A DNA stretch of 64,000 bases from Hyphomicrobiales bacterium. GTDB lineage: Bacteria; Pseudomonadota; Alphaproteobacteria; Rhizobiales; Xanthobacteraceae. The notes beneath the pieces are model-generated. The model was not told where the DNA came from. It was given only the letters and a program-made list of their open reading frames with translations, and searched no databases. Each line of letters starts with the position of its first letter. The stretch's first letter is position 1. Positions 1-8,831 of this stretch are shown in pieces. Position numbers and translations under genes: made by a program. The stretch is taken from positions 516,687 through 580,686 of the forward strand of contig JAFKKN010000002.1 of assembly GCA_017305535.1 (NCBI GenBank), given 5' to 3'.

Positions 1-1
1 A

Positions 2-19
2 CACAGCGGGTCCCGATGA
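2..19 (+). CDS. C-terminal end of an upstream gene, probably lptC (partial)
   Basis: A reading frame open from the window edge ends with TGA at 17-19, and that stop overlaps the ATG of lptA (ATGA). Only the last five residues (HSGSR) are visible. In related genomes lptC lies directly upstream of lptA and often overlaps it, so the assignment rests on position only. The frame could equally be non-coding. Confidence 0.3.
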   Translation, partial: HSGSR

Positions 20-744
20 GTGCGGCGGCGGTTGACACGAGGCACGGTACGCGCGGCATGACGCGGACCACGATGTGTTACGGCGTGCTGTTGGCGCTGC
101 TACTGGCCGCCGGTGTCGGCGCGGACGCGCACGCGCAGGGCGCGATGCAGGGCGTGCCCAACGCCATGCAGGGATTCTCGCAGAATCGCGACCAGCCGAT
201 CCAGATCGAAGCGGCCTCGCTGGAGATGGTGGACAAGAAAAAGGAAGCCACCTTTTCCGGCAGCGTGAAGGTGGTGCAGGGCGATACCACCATGCAGTCG
301 CAGTCGCTGGTGGTGTTTTATGAATCGTCGAAGGATTCTTCCGGCAACGCGGCCAAAAGCAAGCCCGCTCCGAGCAAGGCCGCGATGAAGTCGGCTTCGC
401 CGGGGCCGGGCGGCTCCTCGTCGATCCGCCGGCTCGAGGCGCGCGGCGGCGTCGTGGTGACGCAGAAGGAACAGGTGGTGACCGGCGATCTCGCGGTGTT
501 CGATACGCGCAGCAACCTGATCACGATGAAGGGCAACGTGGTGCTGACGCAATGCAAGAACGTGCTGCGCGGCGACCGTCTGCTCGTCAACATGACCACC
601 GGTGTGTCGCGCGTCGAATCCGACAGCGGGCGCGTGCAGGGCCTGTTCATTCAATCCGAAGGCAGCGGCTGCGGTGCGAAGTCATCGACGCCTGCGGCGC
701 CGGCACCCGCGGCGAAGCCGCCGATCCCGTTGCTGGGACGATAG
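16..744 (+). CDS. lptA: LptA/OstA family lipopolysaccharide transport periplasmic protein
   Basis: Periplasmic bridge protein that carries LPS from the inner-membrane LptBFGC complex toward LptD. The 242-residue product has a hydrophobic signal peptide (residues about 18-41, ending near AHAQ), then an OstA-type beta-jellyroll. Visible family features are IQIEAASLEM followed by ATFSGSVKVVQGDTTMQS, and LITMKGNVVLTQCKNVLRGD further on. A low-complexity Ser/Pro/Ala-rich insert (residues about 109-137) interrupts the jellyroll, and the C-terminus is Ala/Pro-rich. ATG at 16 overlaps the preceding stop; an in-frame ATG at 58 would also give a complete signal peptide. It is followed by lptB, as in most proteobacteria. 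Confidence 0.9.
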   Translation: MSAAAVDTRHGTRGMTRTTMCYGVLLALLLAAGVGADAHAQGAMQGVPNAMQGFSQNRDQPIQIEAASLEMVDKKKEATFSGSVKVVQGDTTMQSQSLVVFYESSKDSSGNAAKSKPAPSKAAMKSASPGPGGSSSIRRLEARGGVVVTQKEQVVTGDLAVFDTRSNLITMKGNVVLTQCKNVLRGDRLLVNMTTGVSRVESDSGRVQGLFIQSEGSGCGAKSSTPAAPAPAAKPPIPLLGR

Positions 745-754
745 GATCATCGCC

Positions 755-877
755 ATGACGATCGCGCACGCAGGGCTTCGCCGATCCGGTACGGATTTGT
801 TCATGCCGGATGGCTATCGTGTCGACGAAGTGAATCTCACCGCCGGGTTTGGGCGGCAACTCGCAAAGGCCAAGTGA
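755..877 (+). CDS. possible 40-residue ORF between lptA and lptB
   Basis: A short ATG frame of 40 codons fills the gap between lptA and lptB and has an AGGA 8 bases before its ATG. The product (beginning MTIAHAGLRRSGTDLF) matches no family I recognise. It may be a chance frame in the lptB leader; spacing and Shine-Dalgarno are the only support. Confidence 0.15.
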   Translation: MTIAHAGLRRSGTDLFMPDGYRVDEVNLTAGFGRQLAKAK

Positions 878-883
878 CGCGGC

Positions 884-1861
884 ATGGTGGATCTCCGCGA
901 TATGTTCCGGCGGAAGCCGCCGCAGCGCGGCCAGCAAGGCTTTGCGCGCGCGCGCGCCGATATCACCACAGCGCTCGATAACGGCGCCGCCGGCGCGATG
1001 CTGGAGCAGCCGGTGCGTGATGCGCCGCCGGTCGCCCGTCACGTCGCCGCGCCGCAAGTCCAACCGCAGGCGCGGCAACCTCAGCCGCAACCGCAACCGG
1101 CGCAACGTCGCGCGACGACCACCGCATCAGCGCAGCGCACCGATTATCTCGCGGTGCATGGCATCGAGAAAAGTTTCGGCTCGCGGCAGGTGGTGCGCGG
1201 CGTCAGTATCTATGTGCGGCGGGGCGAGGCGGTGGGCCTGCTCGGGCCGAATGGCGCCGGCAAGACCACGGTGTTCTACATGATCACCGGTCTGATCAAG
1301 GCCGACCGCGGCAAGATCGAACTCGACGGCCACGACGTCACCAAGCTGCCGATGTATCAGCGCGCGCGGCTCGGCATCGGCTATCTGCCGCAGGAAGCCT
1401 CGATCTTCCGTGGCCTCACCGTCGAACAGAACATCCGCGCCGTGCTGGAAGTCGTCGAGCCCAGCCGCAAGAAGCGCGAAAAGGAACTGGATTCGCTGCT
1501 CGACGAATTCAACATCACGCGGCTGCGCAAGTCGCCGTCGATCGCGCTGTCGGGCGGTGAGCGCCGCCGCGTCGAGATCGCGCGCGCGCTGGCGACGCGG
1601 CCGAGCTATATGCTGCTGGACGAGCCGTTCGCCGGCATCGACCCGATCGCGGTGGGCGACATTCAGGACCTGGTGCGCCATCTCACCAATCGCGGCATCG
1701 GCGTTTTGATCACCGACCACAACGTGCGCGAAACGCTCGGTCTCACCGACCGCGCCTATATCGTCTATGCCGGCCAGATTTTGACCGAGGGCGACCCCGA
1801 CGCCATCGTCAACGATCCCGACGTGCGAAGGCTGTATCTCGGCGAGGAATTCCGGCTGTAG
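884..1861 (+). CDS. lptB: LptB, LPS export ABC transporter ATP-binding subunit with N-terminal extension
   Basis: Cytoplasmic ATPase that powers LPS extraction from the inner membrane with LptFGC. The ABC domain covers residues about 88-325: Walker A GPNGAGKT at 121-128, a Q-loop near LPQEAS, signature LSGGE at 222-226, Walker B YMLLDEP at 242-248 and the H-switch in TDHN at 278-281. LptB proteins are usually near 240 residues. This one carries about 85 extra N-terminal residues rich in Arg, Gln, Pro and Ala with no recognisable fold. ATG at 884 is the only good start upstream of that tail; a start nearer the ABC domain cannot be excluded. It follows lptA and precedes rpoN. Confidence 0.92.
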   Translation: MVDLRDMFRRKPPQRGQQGFARARADITTALDNGAAGAMLEQPVRDAPPVARHVAAPQVQPQARQPQPQPQPAQRRATTTASAQRTDYLAVHGIEKSFGSRQVVRGVSIYVRRGEAVGLLGPNGAGKTTVFYMITGLIKADRGKIELDGHDVTKLPMYQRARLGIGYLPQEASIFRGLTVEQNIRAVLEVVEPSRKKREKELDSLLDEFNITRLRKSPSIALSGGERRRVEIARALATRPSYMLLDEPFAGIDPIAVGDIQDLVRHLTNRGIGVLITDHNVRETLGLTDRAYIVYAGQILTEGDPDAIVNDPDVRRLYLGEEFRL

Positions 1862-2065
1862 GCTGGGTTGAAGCGAGGCCATCGCCTCTGTGTTGCGCGC
1901 GGATTTGCAGCACGAAAATCGCCGTCCCCCGCAGACGGGACGACGCCAACCGGACGCCAAGGGCGGCCATCACAAATCGCACCGTGCGAAGGTGAGCCGT
2001 GTACTTCCGGTCGCAAAGCGGTTAAGCAAGAAACGGACCAATTCGATGGAACGGTTTTTGCCTTC

Positions 2066-3667
2066 ATGGCGCTGTCGCAAAAGCTAGAGTTCCGCCAGTC
2101 GCAAGCACTGGTGATGACGCCGCAGTTGATGCAGGCGATCAAGCTCTTGCAGTTGTCCAATCTCGATCTTGTTGCCTTCGTCGAAGACGAACTGGAGCGC
2201 AATCCGCTGCTGGAACGCGCCAGCGAGGGCGCGGACGGAGGGGCCGAGCGCAGCGGCGAAACTGATGGCGATGCCGGCGAGGCGGCGGGCGACGAGGCCG
2301 CATCCGGCGACGGATTCGAGGCCGCCGCCGATGGCGGGCAGGAGGAATGGCTCAGCCCCGACCTCGGCAGCCGTGCCGAAATCGAGGGTTCGCTCGACAC
2401 ACGCCTCGACAACGTGTTTCCCGAGGAACCGGCGGACGCCGCGGCGCGTGCCGCGCAGGATGCGGCGCCGACCGCCTATACCGAATGGGGCGGCGGCGCG
2501 TCGAACGACGACGACTACAACCTCGAAGCCTTCGTCGCAGCGGAAATTACCCTCGCCGATCATCTCGCCGAACAGTTGTCGGTGGCGTTGCCGCAGCCCT
2601 CGCAACGTATGATCGGCCGCTACCTGATCGATCTGGTGGACGAGGCGGGTTATCTGCCGCCCGATCTCGGCAGCGCGGCGGAGCGGCTCGGCGCAACGCA
2701 GCAACAGGTCGAGGCGGTGCTCGGTGTGTTGCAGAGTTTCGATCCGTCCGGCGTCTGTGCGCGCAGTTTGAGCGAGTGCCTTGCCATTCAGTTGCGCGAG
2801 CGAGATCGTTTTGATCCGGCGATGCAGGCGCTGGTGGACAATCTCGATCTGCTGGCGCGGCGCGACGTCGCGAGCTTGCGCAAGCTGTGCGGCGTCGACG
2901 ACGATGATCTCAGCGACATGATCGCGGAAATTCGCCGGCTTAATCCGAAGCCCGGTCTGCAATTCGCCAGCGTCAAGGTGCAGACCGTGGTGCCCGACGT
3001 TTACGTGCGGCCGGGCGCGGACGGCGGCTGGCTGGTCGAGCTCAACAGCGACACCTTGCCGAAGGTGCTGGTCAACCAGACCTACTACACGCAGCTTGCG
3101 AAGACCGCGCGCAAGGACGGCGACAAAAGTTACTTCAGCGACTGCCTGCAAAACGCCACATGGCTGGTGCGCGCGCTCGATCAGCGCGCCCGCACCATTC
3201 TGAAAGTGGCGACCGAGATCGTGCGGCAGCAGGATGGCTTCTTCGCGCACGGTGTCGCGCATCTGCGGCCGCTCAATCTCAAAGCCGTGGCGGACGCGAT
3301 CCAGATGCACGAATCGACGGTGTCGCGCGTCACCGCCAACAAATATGTCGCGACCAATCGCGGTGTGTTTGAATTGAAATACTTTTTCACGGCCTCGATC
3401 GCTGCCGCCGATGGCGGCGAGGCGCATTCGGCCGAAGCCGTTCGCCACCAGATCAAACAGTTGATCGATGCCGAACAGCCCGACAATATCCTGTCCGACG
3501 ATACCATCGTGGAACGTCTTCGTGAAACGGGGATTGATATCGCTCGGCGTACTGTGGCGAAATACCGCGAGGCGTTGCGGATTCCCTCGTCGGTGCAGCG
3601 CCGGCGCGACAAGCAGAACATGCTCGGACCGGCGCGTGCCGCCGGCCGCCAGGCGGGCGCGCGTTAA
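2066..3667 (+). CDS. rpoN: RNA polymerase sigma-54 factor
   Basis: Alternative sigma factor that recognises -24/-12 promoters and needs AAA+ activators, used for nitrogen and other stress regulons. The 533-residue product starts MALSQKLEFRQSQ, followed by the glutamine- and leucine-rich region I (QALVMTPQLMQAIKLLQLS), an acidic linker (residues about 50-165), the core-binding and helix-turn-helix regions, and an RpoN box ARRTVAKYRE at 493-502. The frame stays open upstream to a TTG at 1868, but homologues begin at the MALSQ methionine, so 2066 is chosen. lptB lies upstream, hpf and ptsN downstream: the standard sigma-54 neighbourhood. Confidence 0.96.
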   Translation: MALSQKLEFRQSQALVMTPQLMQAIKLLQLSNLDLVAFVEDELERNPLLERASEGADGGAERSGETDGDAGEAAGDEAASGDGFEAAADGGQEEWLSPDLGSRAEIEGSLDTRLDNVFPEEPADAAARAAQDAAPTAYTEWGGGASNDDDYNLEAFVAAEITLADHLAEQLSVALPQPSQRMIGRYLIDLVDEAGYLPPDLGSAAERLGATQQQVEAVLGVLQSFDPSGVCARSLSECLAIQLRERDRFDPAMQALVDNLDLLARRDVASLRKLCGVDDDDLSDMIAEIRRLNPKPGLQFASVKVQTVVPDVYVRPGADGGWLVELNSDTLPKVLVNQTYYTQLAKTARKDGDKSYFSDCLQNATWLVRALDQRARTILKVATEIVRQQDGFFAHGVAHLRPLNLKAVADAIQMHESTVSRVTANKYVATNRGVFELKYFFTASIAAADGGEAHSAEAVRHQIKQLIDAEQPDNILSDDTIVERLRETGIDIARRTVAKYREALRIPSSVQRRRDKQNMLGPARAAGRQAGAR

Positions 3668-3885
3668 CTGTTGCCGAAATGGCCGATGTTAACCGGTTCG
3701 CGGTAACAGCCGGCGCGCGGTCGGTCGTTGCCCGAAAGGTCTACCGCATTCGATCACGCTGCTATCATCGTCGCGACATCGAACGGGCTTGATTGCAACC
3801 TCATTCATCGGAATACTCTGTCATGCGGGCGTCACGAACAATGGATTCGGGATGCCCCATGAGGTGTGATGAATCGAGGTACGAC

Positions 3886-4506
3886 ATGAGCATTCGAGTC
3901 TCGGGCAAAAGCATCAATATCGGTGAAGCCTTGCGCGGGCGCGTCAGCGACCGCACCGAGGAAGTGCTGCGTAAATATTTCGACGGCAACTATTCCGGCC
4001 ATATGACTTTCAGCAAGGACGGCTTTGGATTCAAAACCGATTGCGCGCTGCATCTGGATTCCGGCATCACGCTTGAAGCCGAATCCAACGCCACCGATGC
4101 CTATGCCAGTGCGGACCAGGCGCTCATCCAGATCGAGAAACGACTGCGGCGTTACAAGAGTCGGCTGAAGGATCGTTCGGCGCGCAAGTCTCACGCGGCG
4201 GCGGCGGTGATCGCCGAGCGCGAGGCCGGGCCGCTCGATACGCGCAGCTACGTGCTCGAAGCACTCAGCCATGACGATGATAACGACGATGAAGTCACGG
4301 CGTACAATCCAGTCATCATCGCCGAAGCGACGAGTTCGCTGAAGCGGATGTCTGTGAGCGAGGCGGTGATGGAGTTGGATTTCACCGGCGCCGCGGTGAT
4401 CGTGTTCCAGCATGGCGGATCGGGCCGCGTGAACATCATCTATCGTCGCGCCGACGGCAATGTCGGCTGGATCGATCCGCCCGAGGTGCAGCCGCGCGCA
4501 TCGTGA
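3886..4506 (+). CDS. hpf: Ribosome hibernation-promoting factor, long form
   Basis: Binds ribosomes in stationary phase and promotes inactive 100S dimers. The 206-residue product has the N-terminal HPF/YfiA fold (MSIRVSGKSINIGEALR, ending near IEKRLRRYKSRLKDR), a linker, and a C-terminal dimerisation domain (about 145-200, including MSVSEAVMELDFTGAAVIVF). This is the long HPF architecture. ATG at 3886 has GAGGT about 7 bases upstream and gives the family start; the open frame continues back to 3793. It lies downstream of rpoN, as usual. Confidence 0.94.
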   Translation: MSIRVSGKSINIGEALRGRVSDRTEEVLRKYFDGNYSGHMTFSKDGFGFKTDCALHLDSGITLEAESNATDAYASADQALIQIEKRLRRYKSRLKDRSARKSHAAAAVIAEREAGPLDTRSYVLEALSHDDDNDDEVTAYNPVIIAEATSSLKRMSVSEAVMELDFTGAAVIVFQHGGSGRVNIIYRRADGNVGWIDPPEVQPRAS

Positions 4507-4721
4507 GCGCGGCGCATCATTTGCGCGTTAACTAACGCACGCGCGAAAGAAAGACGGCGCACCGCGTCCGATCGCATGTCGCAATTGCATCGGACGCGGC
4601 GACGCAGCCTTGTTGGTGTTGCTTCACCGCAATAACAGAAAATGCATTGCAGCATCGGTGCTTGCTGCCGATGTCGAGGCGACATGTCGAGACGGGAACC
4701 CGGCCCATCGGCATATAATGA

Positions 4722-4770
4722 GCGATAAAACCGATGATTTCGGCCGGCCGGTATGGACAGGTTTTATCGC
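4722..4770. repeat. 11-bp perfect inverted repeat (stem-loop)
   Basis: GCGATAAAACC at 4722-4732 is the exact reverse complement of GGTTTTATCGC at 4760-4770, with a 27-base spacer that contains the palindrome CGGCCGGCCG. A perfect TATAAT hexamer lies just upstream at 4714-4719, although no good -35 box is spaced before it. Confidence 0.6.
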
Positions 4771-4796
4771 CCACGCGCTTGCAATCGCCATTGACG

Positions 4797-4836
4797 CCCC
4801 GTAAGGCGGTCCCTATGGTCCGCCGCCTTGACGGGG
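4797..4836. repeat. 13-bp stem-loop with one bulge
   Basis: CCCCGTAAGGCGG at 4797-4809 pairs with CCGCCTTGACGGGG at 4823-4836 with a single bulged C, leaving a 13-base loop. A run of G, not T, follows, so this is not a plus-strand intrinsic terminator. The 5' arm sits inside the spacer of a candidate promoter (TTGACG 4791-4796, TATGGT 4814-4819). Confidence 0.55.
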
Positions 4837-4932
4837 GGGACCTGCCGGGCGGGCCGAGGGGCGGTTGCATTGTCCGCGCGATTGGTCCATCTGATTGATC
4901 GGGTCTTGAAGGTCGCGAGCCGAATTCGGACC

Positions 4933-4961
4933 TTAGCAGGCGTGGGTGGCGGTGCTACAAT
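4933..4961 (+). promoter_or_regulatory. candidate sigma-70-type promoter for ptsN
   Basis: TTAGCA (4933-4938) and TACAAT (4956-4961) are separated by 17 bases, matching the consensus at 4 of 6 and 5 of 6 positions. Transcription would start near 4968, about 134 bases before the ptsN ATG. It is a sequence match only. Confidence 0.3.
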
Positions 4962-5101
4962 GGTTGGAACGAGTGGGCCGAAGCAGCTTCGAGCGGCGTG
5001 TCTGATTTCTGTCTGAGACAGTAAGTGCGCGTCGCGCCAATCCAAACCTTTCACAATCGTGTTTCGCAATCGGCGGTCAAACTTCTTTCTCGGAATGCTC
5101 C

Positions 5102-5563
5102 ATGATGATTACTGATCTGGTCGCGCCCGAGGCGATACTTCCGGCGTTGAAGGTCAACAGCAAGAAGCAGGCGCTGCAGGAACTCGCCGCGCGCGCGGCT
5201 GAACTGACCGGCCAGAGCGAGCGCGCGATTTTCGAAGTGCTGTTGCAGCGGGAAAAGCTCGGCACTACCGCGGTCGGTTATGGCATCGCGATTCCGCACG
5301 GCAAACTGCCGAAGCTGGAAAAACTGTTCGGTCTGTTCGCACGGCTGGAACGCCCGATCGATTTCGAAGCGATGGACGGCCAGCCGGTGGATCTGTTGTT
5401 CCTGCTGCTGGCGCCGGAAGGCGCGGGCGCCGATCACCTCAAGGCGCTGGCGAAGATCGCGCGACTGCTGCGCGATCAGGAAGTGGCGCGCAAGCTGCGC
5501 GCCTCCACCGACGCACCGGCGATCTATTCGGTGCTGGCAATGCCGCCCGCGACGGTGGCGTAA
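5102..5563 (+). CDS. ptsN: PTS IIA-like nitrogen regulatory protein PtsN (EIIA-Ntr)
   Basis: Terminal phosphoacceptor of the nitrogen-related phosphotransferase system (PtsP-NPr-EIIANtr), which regulates potassium transport, sensor kinases and carbon/nitrogen balance rather than sugar uptake. The 153-residue product is a complete PTS_EIIA type-2 domain with the phosphorylatable histidine at His66 in the motif GIAIPHGKL. It ends the rpoN-hpf-ptsN cluster but is separated from hpf by 595 bases, so it probably has its own promoter. Confidence 0.95.
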   Translation: MMITDLVAPEAILPALKVNSKKQALQELAARAAELTGQSERAIFEVLLQREKLGTTAVGYGIAIPHGKLPKLEKLFGLFARLERPIDFEAMDGQPVDLLFLLLAPEGAGADHLKALAKIARLLRDQEVARKLRASTDAPAIYSVLAMPPATVA

Positions 5564-5595
5564 GGGCGAACGATAGTCGATTGAGTTTCAGTTCT

Positions 5596-5725
5596 CGTCA
5601 TGCCCGGGCTCGTCCCGGGCATCTACGTCTTTGCGGGATAACAAGTATCAAGAACGTGGATGGCCGGGACCATAGGCAAGCGGAAGCGACGCCGTTCTTC
5701 GAACGGCTATGCCCGGCCATGACGA
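5596..5725. repeat. REP-like intergenic palindrome (CGTCATGCCCGG type)
   Basis: Begins CGTCATGCCCGGGCTCG and ends GCCCGGCCATGACG, so the outer arms are inverted copies. The inner part has a smaller palindrome built on GCCGTTCTTCGAACGGC. Related elements lie at 7769, 24009, 46349, 47404, 52515 and 54040, and the inner palindrome is the unit of the tandem array at 63853. It lies between the convergent ptsN and ilvD. Confidence 0.8.
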
Positions 5726-5779
5726 TCTTCAGCGGTCGTGACTCGCAATGACAAGCTGAGAGATTGATGACTTAACCGA

Positions 5780-7621
5780 TCAATCCTTCACCACGCGTAC
5801 CGCACCGAGGGCGGCACTGGTGGCGTGGGCAGCGTAGGCTTTCAGCGCCATGGTGACACGGCGGGTGCGCGGCGCGGGCTTCCACGCCTTGTCGCCCTTC
5901 GCTTCCATCGCGGCGCGGCGCTTTTCGAGTTCGGCGTCGCTCACCGCGAGATGCACCTTGCGGTTTGGAATATCGAACTCGATCGTATCGCCTTCCGCAA
6001 CCAGACCGATGGCGCCGCCTTCCGCTGCTTCCGGCGAGACGTGACCGATGGAGAGGCCCGACGAGCCGCCGGAGAAGCGGCCGTCGGTGATCAGCGCGCA
6101 CGCTTTGCCGAGGCCCTTCGATTTCAGGTAGCTGGTCGGATACAGCATCTCCTGCATGCCGGGGCCGCCGCGCGGGCCTTCGTAGCGGATCAGCACCACG
6201 TCGCCCGGCTTGATCTTGTTGGTGAGGATAGCCTCCACCGCCGCGTCCTGGCTCTCGAAGATGCGCGCGGGGCCGGAGAATTTCAGGATGCTGTCGTCGA
6301 CACCGGCGGTCTTCACGATGCAGCCGTCACGCGCGATGTTGCCGAACAGCACGGCGAGGCCGCCGTCCTTCGAGAAGGCGTGTTCGAGATCGCGGATGCA
6401 GCCGGTGCTGCGATCGGCGTCGAGCTCCTCGAAGCGGCGTTCCTGACTGAACGCCACCTCGGTGCGCACGCCGCCGGGCGCCGCGCGATAGAACGTGCGA
6501 ACGCTGTCGCTCTTGGTGCGCGTGATATCCCAGCGCTCCAGTGCGTCCTTCAGCGACTTGCTGTGCACCGACGGCAGGCTGGTGTCGATCAGGCCGGCGC
6601 GATCGAGTTCGCCGAGAATGCCCATGATGCCGCCGGCGCGATGCACATCTTCCAGATGCACATCGGCGACCGCGGGCGCGACCTTGCACAGCACCGGCAC
6701 GCGGCGCGACAGCCGGTCGATGTCCGCCATCGTGAACGGCACTTCGCCTTCATACGCGGCGGCGAGCAGATGCAGTACGGTGTTGGTGGAGCCGCCCATC
6801 GAGATGTCGAGCGTCATCGCGTTTTCGAACGCCTTGAAGTTGGCGATGTTGCGCGGCAGCGCGCTCTCGTCGTTCTGCTCGTAGTAGCGGCGCGCCAGAT
6901 CGACGATCAGGTGGCCGGCTTCGACGAACAGGCCCTTGCGGTCGGCGTGGGTGGCGAGCACCGAGCCGTTACCGGGCAGCGCGAGGCCGAGCGCCTCGGT
7001 GAGGCAGTTCATCGAATTGGCGGTGAACATGCCGGAGCATGAGCCGCAGGTCGGGCAGGCCGAGCGCTCGATCACTTCGACGTCGGCGTCACTCACGCTG
7101 TCGTCGGCGGCGGCGACCATGGCGTCGATCAGGTCCACCGACTTGATCTTGCCGTTGAGGTTCACCTTGCCGGATTCCATCGGTCCGCCGGAGACGAACA
7201 CCACGGGAATGTTGAGACGCAGCGCGGCCATCAGCATGCCGGGGGTGATCTTGTCGCAGTTCGAGATACAGACCATGGCATCGGCGCAGTGCGCGTTGAC
7301 CATATATTCGACCGAGTCGGCGATGATCTCGCGCGAGGGCAGGCTGTAGAGCATGCCGTCATGGCCCATGGCGATGCCGTCATCGACCGCGATGGTGTTG
7401 AATTCCTTGGCGACGCCGCCGGCCTTCTCGATCTCGCGCGCGACGAGCTGGCCGAGGTCCTTGAGGTGGACATGGCCCGGCACGAACTGGGTGAAGGAGT
7501 TCACCACCGCGATGATTGGTTTGCCGAAATCCTCGTTCTTCATGCCGGTGGCCCGCCACAGTCCGCGCGCGCCGGCCATGTTGCGGCCATGGGTGGAGGT
7601 GCGGGAACGATAGGCTGGCAT
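5780..7621 (-). CDS. ilvD: Dihydroxy-acid dehydratase
   Basis: Iron-sulfur dehydratase that makes the 2-keto acids of valine, isoleucine and, indirectly, leucine synthesis. The 613-residue length fits the family. Fe-S ligands appear as Cys122 in [11 protein letters not shown] and Cys195 in [11 protein letters not shown]; Lys124 is the conserved metal-site lysine. The frame runs upstream to 7903, but those extra 94 residues translate a REP repeat and intergenic DNA. ATG at 7621 gives the family start [14 protein letters not shown] and has GAGGA upstream. It stands alone, with a repeat and terminator on its 5' side. Confidence 0.96.
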   Translation of the reverse strand: MPAYRSRTSTHGRNMAGARGLWRATGMKNEDFGKPIIAVVNSFTQFVPGHVHLKDLGQLVAREIEKAGGVAKEFNTIAVDDGIAMGHDGMLYSLPSREIIADSVEYMVNAHCADAMVCISNCDKITPGMLMAALRLNIPVVFVSGGPMESGKVNLNGKIKSVDLIDAMVAAADDSVSDADVEVIERSACPTCGSCSGMFTANSMNCLTEALGLALPGNGSVLATHADRKGLFVEAGHLIVDLARRYYEQNDESALPRNIANFKAFENAMTLDISMGGSTNTVLHLLAAAYEGEVPFTMADIDRLSRRVPVLCKVAPAVADVHLEDVHRAGGIMGILGELDRAGLIDTSLPSVHSKSLKDALERWDITRTKSDSVRTFYRAAPGGVRTEVAFSQERRFEELDADRSTGCIRDLEHAFSKDGGLAVLFGNIARDGCIVKTAGVDDSILKFSGPARIFESQDAAVEAILTNKIKPGDVVLIRYEGPRGGPGMQEMLYPTSYLKSKGLGKACALITDGRFSGGSSGLSIGHVSPEAAEGGAIGLVAEGDTIEFDIPNRKVHLAVSDAELEKRRAAMEAKGDKAWKPAPRTRRVTMALKAYAAHATSAALGAVRVVKD

Positions 7622-7768
7622 GATGAAATCCTCGAACGACTGCGGTTTGGCGTGCTGGCAATAAAGTTCCGCCGACGGCGGCGAGGCGACCATACTCTCG
7701 CCCGGCGGCGGGTCAAACCACGGCACGCGAAAAATCGCCGCGCGAATGGATGCCATGCGCGATGTTTC

Positions 7769-7860
7769 CGTCATGCCCGGCCTTGTGCCGGGCATCCACG
7801 TCCTTCCGAATGAGCGGCTGAGTAGACGTGGATGGCCGGGACAAGCCCGGCCATGACGGA
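7769..7860. repeat. REP-like intergenic palindrome
   Basis: Same family as 5596-5725: opens CGTCATGCCCGGCCTTG and closes AAGCCCGGCCATGACG, with ACGTGGATGGCCGGGAC inside. It lies in the 377-base gap between the DUF1150 gene and ilvD, upstream of the ilvD start. Confidence 0.8.
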
Positions 7861-7894
7861 GGCTGAGGCAGGCAGAGATAGAAAACTGGCAGGG

Positions 7895-7932
7895 CAAAAA
7901 CAAAAGCGGCGGCGCATCATGCGCCGCCGCTT
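7895..7932 (-). terminator. strong intrinsic terminator after the hsp20-DUF1150 unit
   Basis: AAGCGGCGGCGCAT (7904-7917) pairs perfectly with ATGCGCCGCCGCTT (7919-7932). Read on the minus strand, the stem is followed by TTTGTTTTTG (about 7894-7903). It lies 67 bases beyond the stop of the DUF1150 gene. Confidence 0.8.
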
Positions 7933-7998
7933 CAAAAAACCATCCGTCACAGCCCGCCCTGGCGGGCCGTCAGGTCGCCGTGTACCGGCTGGCCTACG

Positions 7999-8265
7999 TC
8001 AGTGGACGCTGACCGCCTGCAACTCGTTGCTCCAGGCGTTGGCGATCGCCGCTTCGCGACTATCGGTCAGCATCATCGGCGTGCCGTCGGCCGCGTGCAG
8101 CGCGAACAGTTTGGTACCCGGCGCGAGGTCCGGCGCCTGCGGGAACAGCCCATGCACGTCCTCGGACTTGATCTCCTTGACGTAGGCGATGTGGCCGCCA
8201 CCCAGCGAGGCGAGCGCCTCAGGGGTCACGGTATTCGGGGTGAAAACGTTGTTCGGTTCGGTCAT
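7999..8265 (-). CDS. DUF1150 family protein
   Basis: An 88-residue soluble protein of unknown function, restricted as far as I know to alphaproteobacteria. Recognisable features are VTPEALASLGGGHIAYVK near the N-terminus and a C-terminal half with PDLAPGTKLFALHAADGTPM and SREAAIANAWSNEL. GAGGAG precedes the ATG. It begins 52 bases after the hsp20 stop on the same strand, with a terminator only after it, so the two are probably co-transcribed and heat-induced together. No catalytic motif is visible. Confidence 0.85.
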   Translation of the reverse strand: MTEPNNVFTPNTVTPEALASLGGGHIAYVKEIKSEDVHGLFPQAPDLAPGTKLFALHAADGTPMMLTDSREAAIANAWSNELQAVSVH

Positions 8266-8317
8266 GGTCTCGACTCCTCTACAGTTTCAAGCGGTCGAGT
8301 CCGCTCCACTTCTCAGA

Positions 8318-8743
8318 TTATTCGTGCTCATTGATAGCGATTGTCTTAACGACCCTTTCAGGTTCCGGCCTGGCCAGGTCGATCGACAACAGCCCGTTCT
8401 TCAGATCCGCACCCAGCACCAGCATCCCCTCCGCCAGCACGAAGGTGCGCTGGAAGTGGCGCGCGGCGATGCCGCGATGGATGTATTGCCGGGTCTTGTC
8501 CTCCTGCTGGCGGCCGCGGATGACGAGCTGATTTTCCTCCATGGTTACATCGAGTTGGTCGCGGGTGAACCCCGCCACCGCCAGCGTGATGCGCAGGCGC
8601 TCGGGTTGACCGTTGGTGCGGTCGCACCGCTCGATGTTGTACGGAGGATAGCCGTCGGCGCCTTTCACGACGCGGTCGAGCGCACGCTCGATCTCATCGA
8701 ATCCCAAAAGGAACGGACTGGACAACGTTGGAACACGAGACAT
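8318..8743 (-). CDS. Hsp20/IbpA-type small heat-shock protein
   Basis: ATP-independent holdase that binds unfolding proteins under heat stress. The 141-residue product has an N-terminal arm (SPFLLGFDEIERALDRV), an alpha-crystallin domain (about 35-125, including YNIERCD, LAVAGFTRDQLDVTMEEN and GIAARHFQRTFVLAEG) and the C-terminal I-x-I motif (IAI) used for oligomer assembly. The first AUG is sequestered in a ROSE-like hairpin, and a sigma-32-like promoter lies upstream. It corresponds to the class A small heat-shock proteins of rhizobia. Confidence 0.95.
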   Translation of the reverse strand: MSRVPTLSSPFLLGFDEIERALDRVVKGADGYPPYNIERCDRTNGQPERLRITLAVAGFTRDQLDVTMEENQLVIRGRQQEDKTRQYIHRGIAARHFQRTFVLAEGMLVLGADLKNGLLSIDLARPEPERVVKTIAINEHE

Positions 8744-8825
8744 TGCAAAGTCCTCTCGAAGCGACTTTGAAGGTTGGGCCCTTGCGGCGCCCGGTCGACC
8801 GATCGGCGATTTGCCCCTCGGTCAC
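8744..8825 (-). promoter_or_regulatory. ROSE-type RNA thermometer in the hsp20 leader
   Basis: Read on the minus strand, CAAAGUCGCU pairs with AGGACUUUG immediately before the AUG, with a 5-base UCGAG loop and one bulged G. The pairing buries the AGGA Shine-Dalgarno in a UCGCU/AGGA helix, the U(U/C)GCU arrangement that defines ROSE elements. A second hairpin can form upstream around CGGTCGACCG. The leader length of about 82 bases, measured from the predicted start site, fits known ROSE leaders of rhizobial small heat-shock genes. Confidence 0.75.
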
Positions 8826-8831
8826 CCCACA

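Larger units (their letters stand above)
4507..5101. other. 595-base intergenic region with several stem-loops and promoter-like sites
   Basis: No convincing gene lies between hpf and ptsN. The stretch holds two strong inverted repeats (4722-4770 and 4797-4836), a weaker one (AAGGTC at 4909-4914 with GACCTT at 4929-4934), a perfect TATAAT at 4714-4719, TTGACG (4791-4796) 17 bases before TATGGT (4814-4819), and TTAGCA (4933-4938) 17 bases before TACAAT (4956-4961). The density of structure suggests a long ptsN leader or a small RNA; neither can be proved from sequence. Confidence 0.5.

Noticed and set aside
2084..3448. Long minus-strand ORF opposite rpoN (454 aa), and similar ones at 26878-28491, 5825-7042 and 16473-17972
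   Set aside because: They are antisense frames in GC-rich coding DNA with biased composition and no family features; the plus- or minus-strand genes there are well supported.
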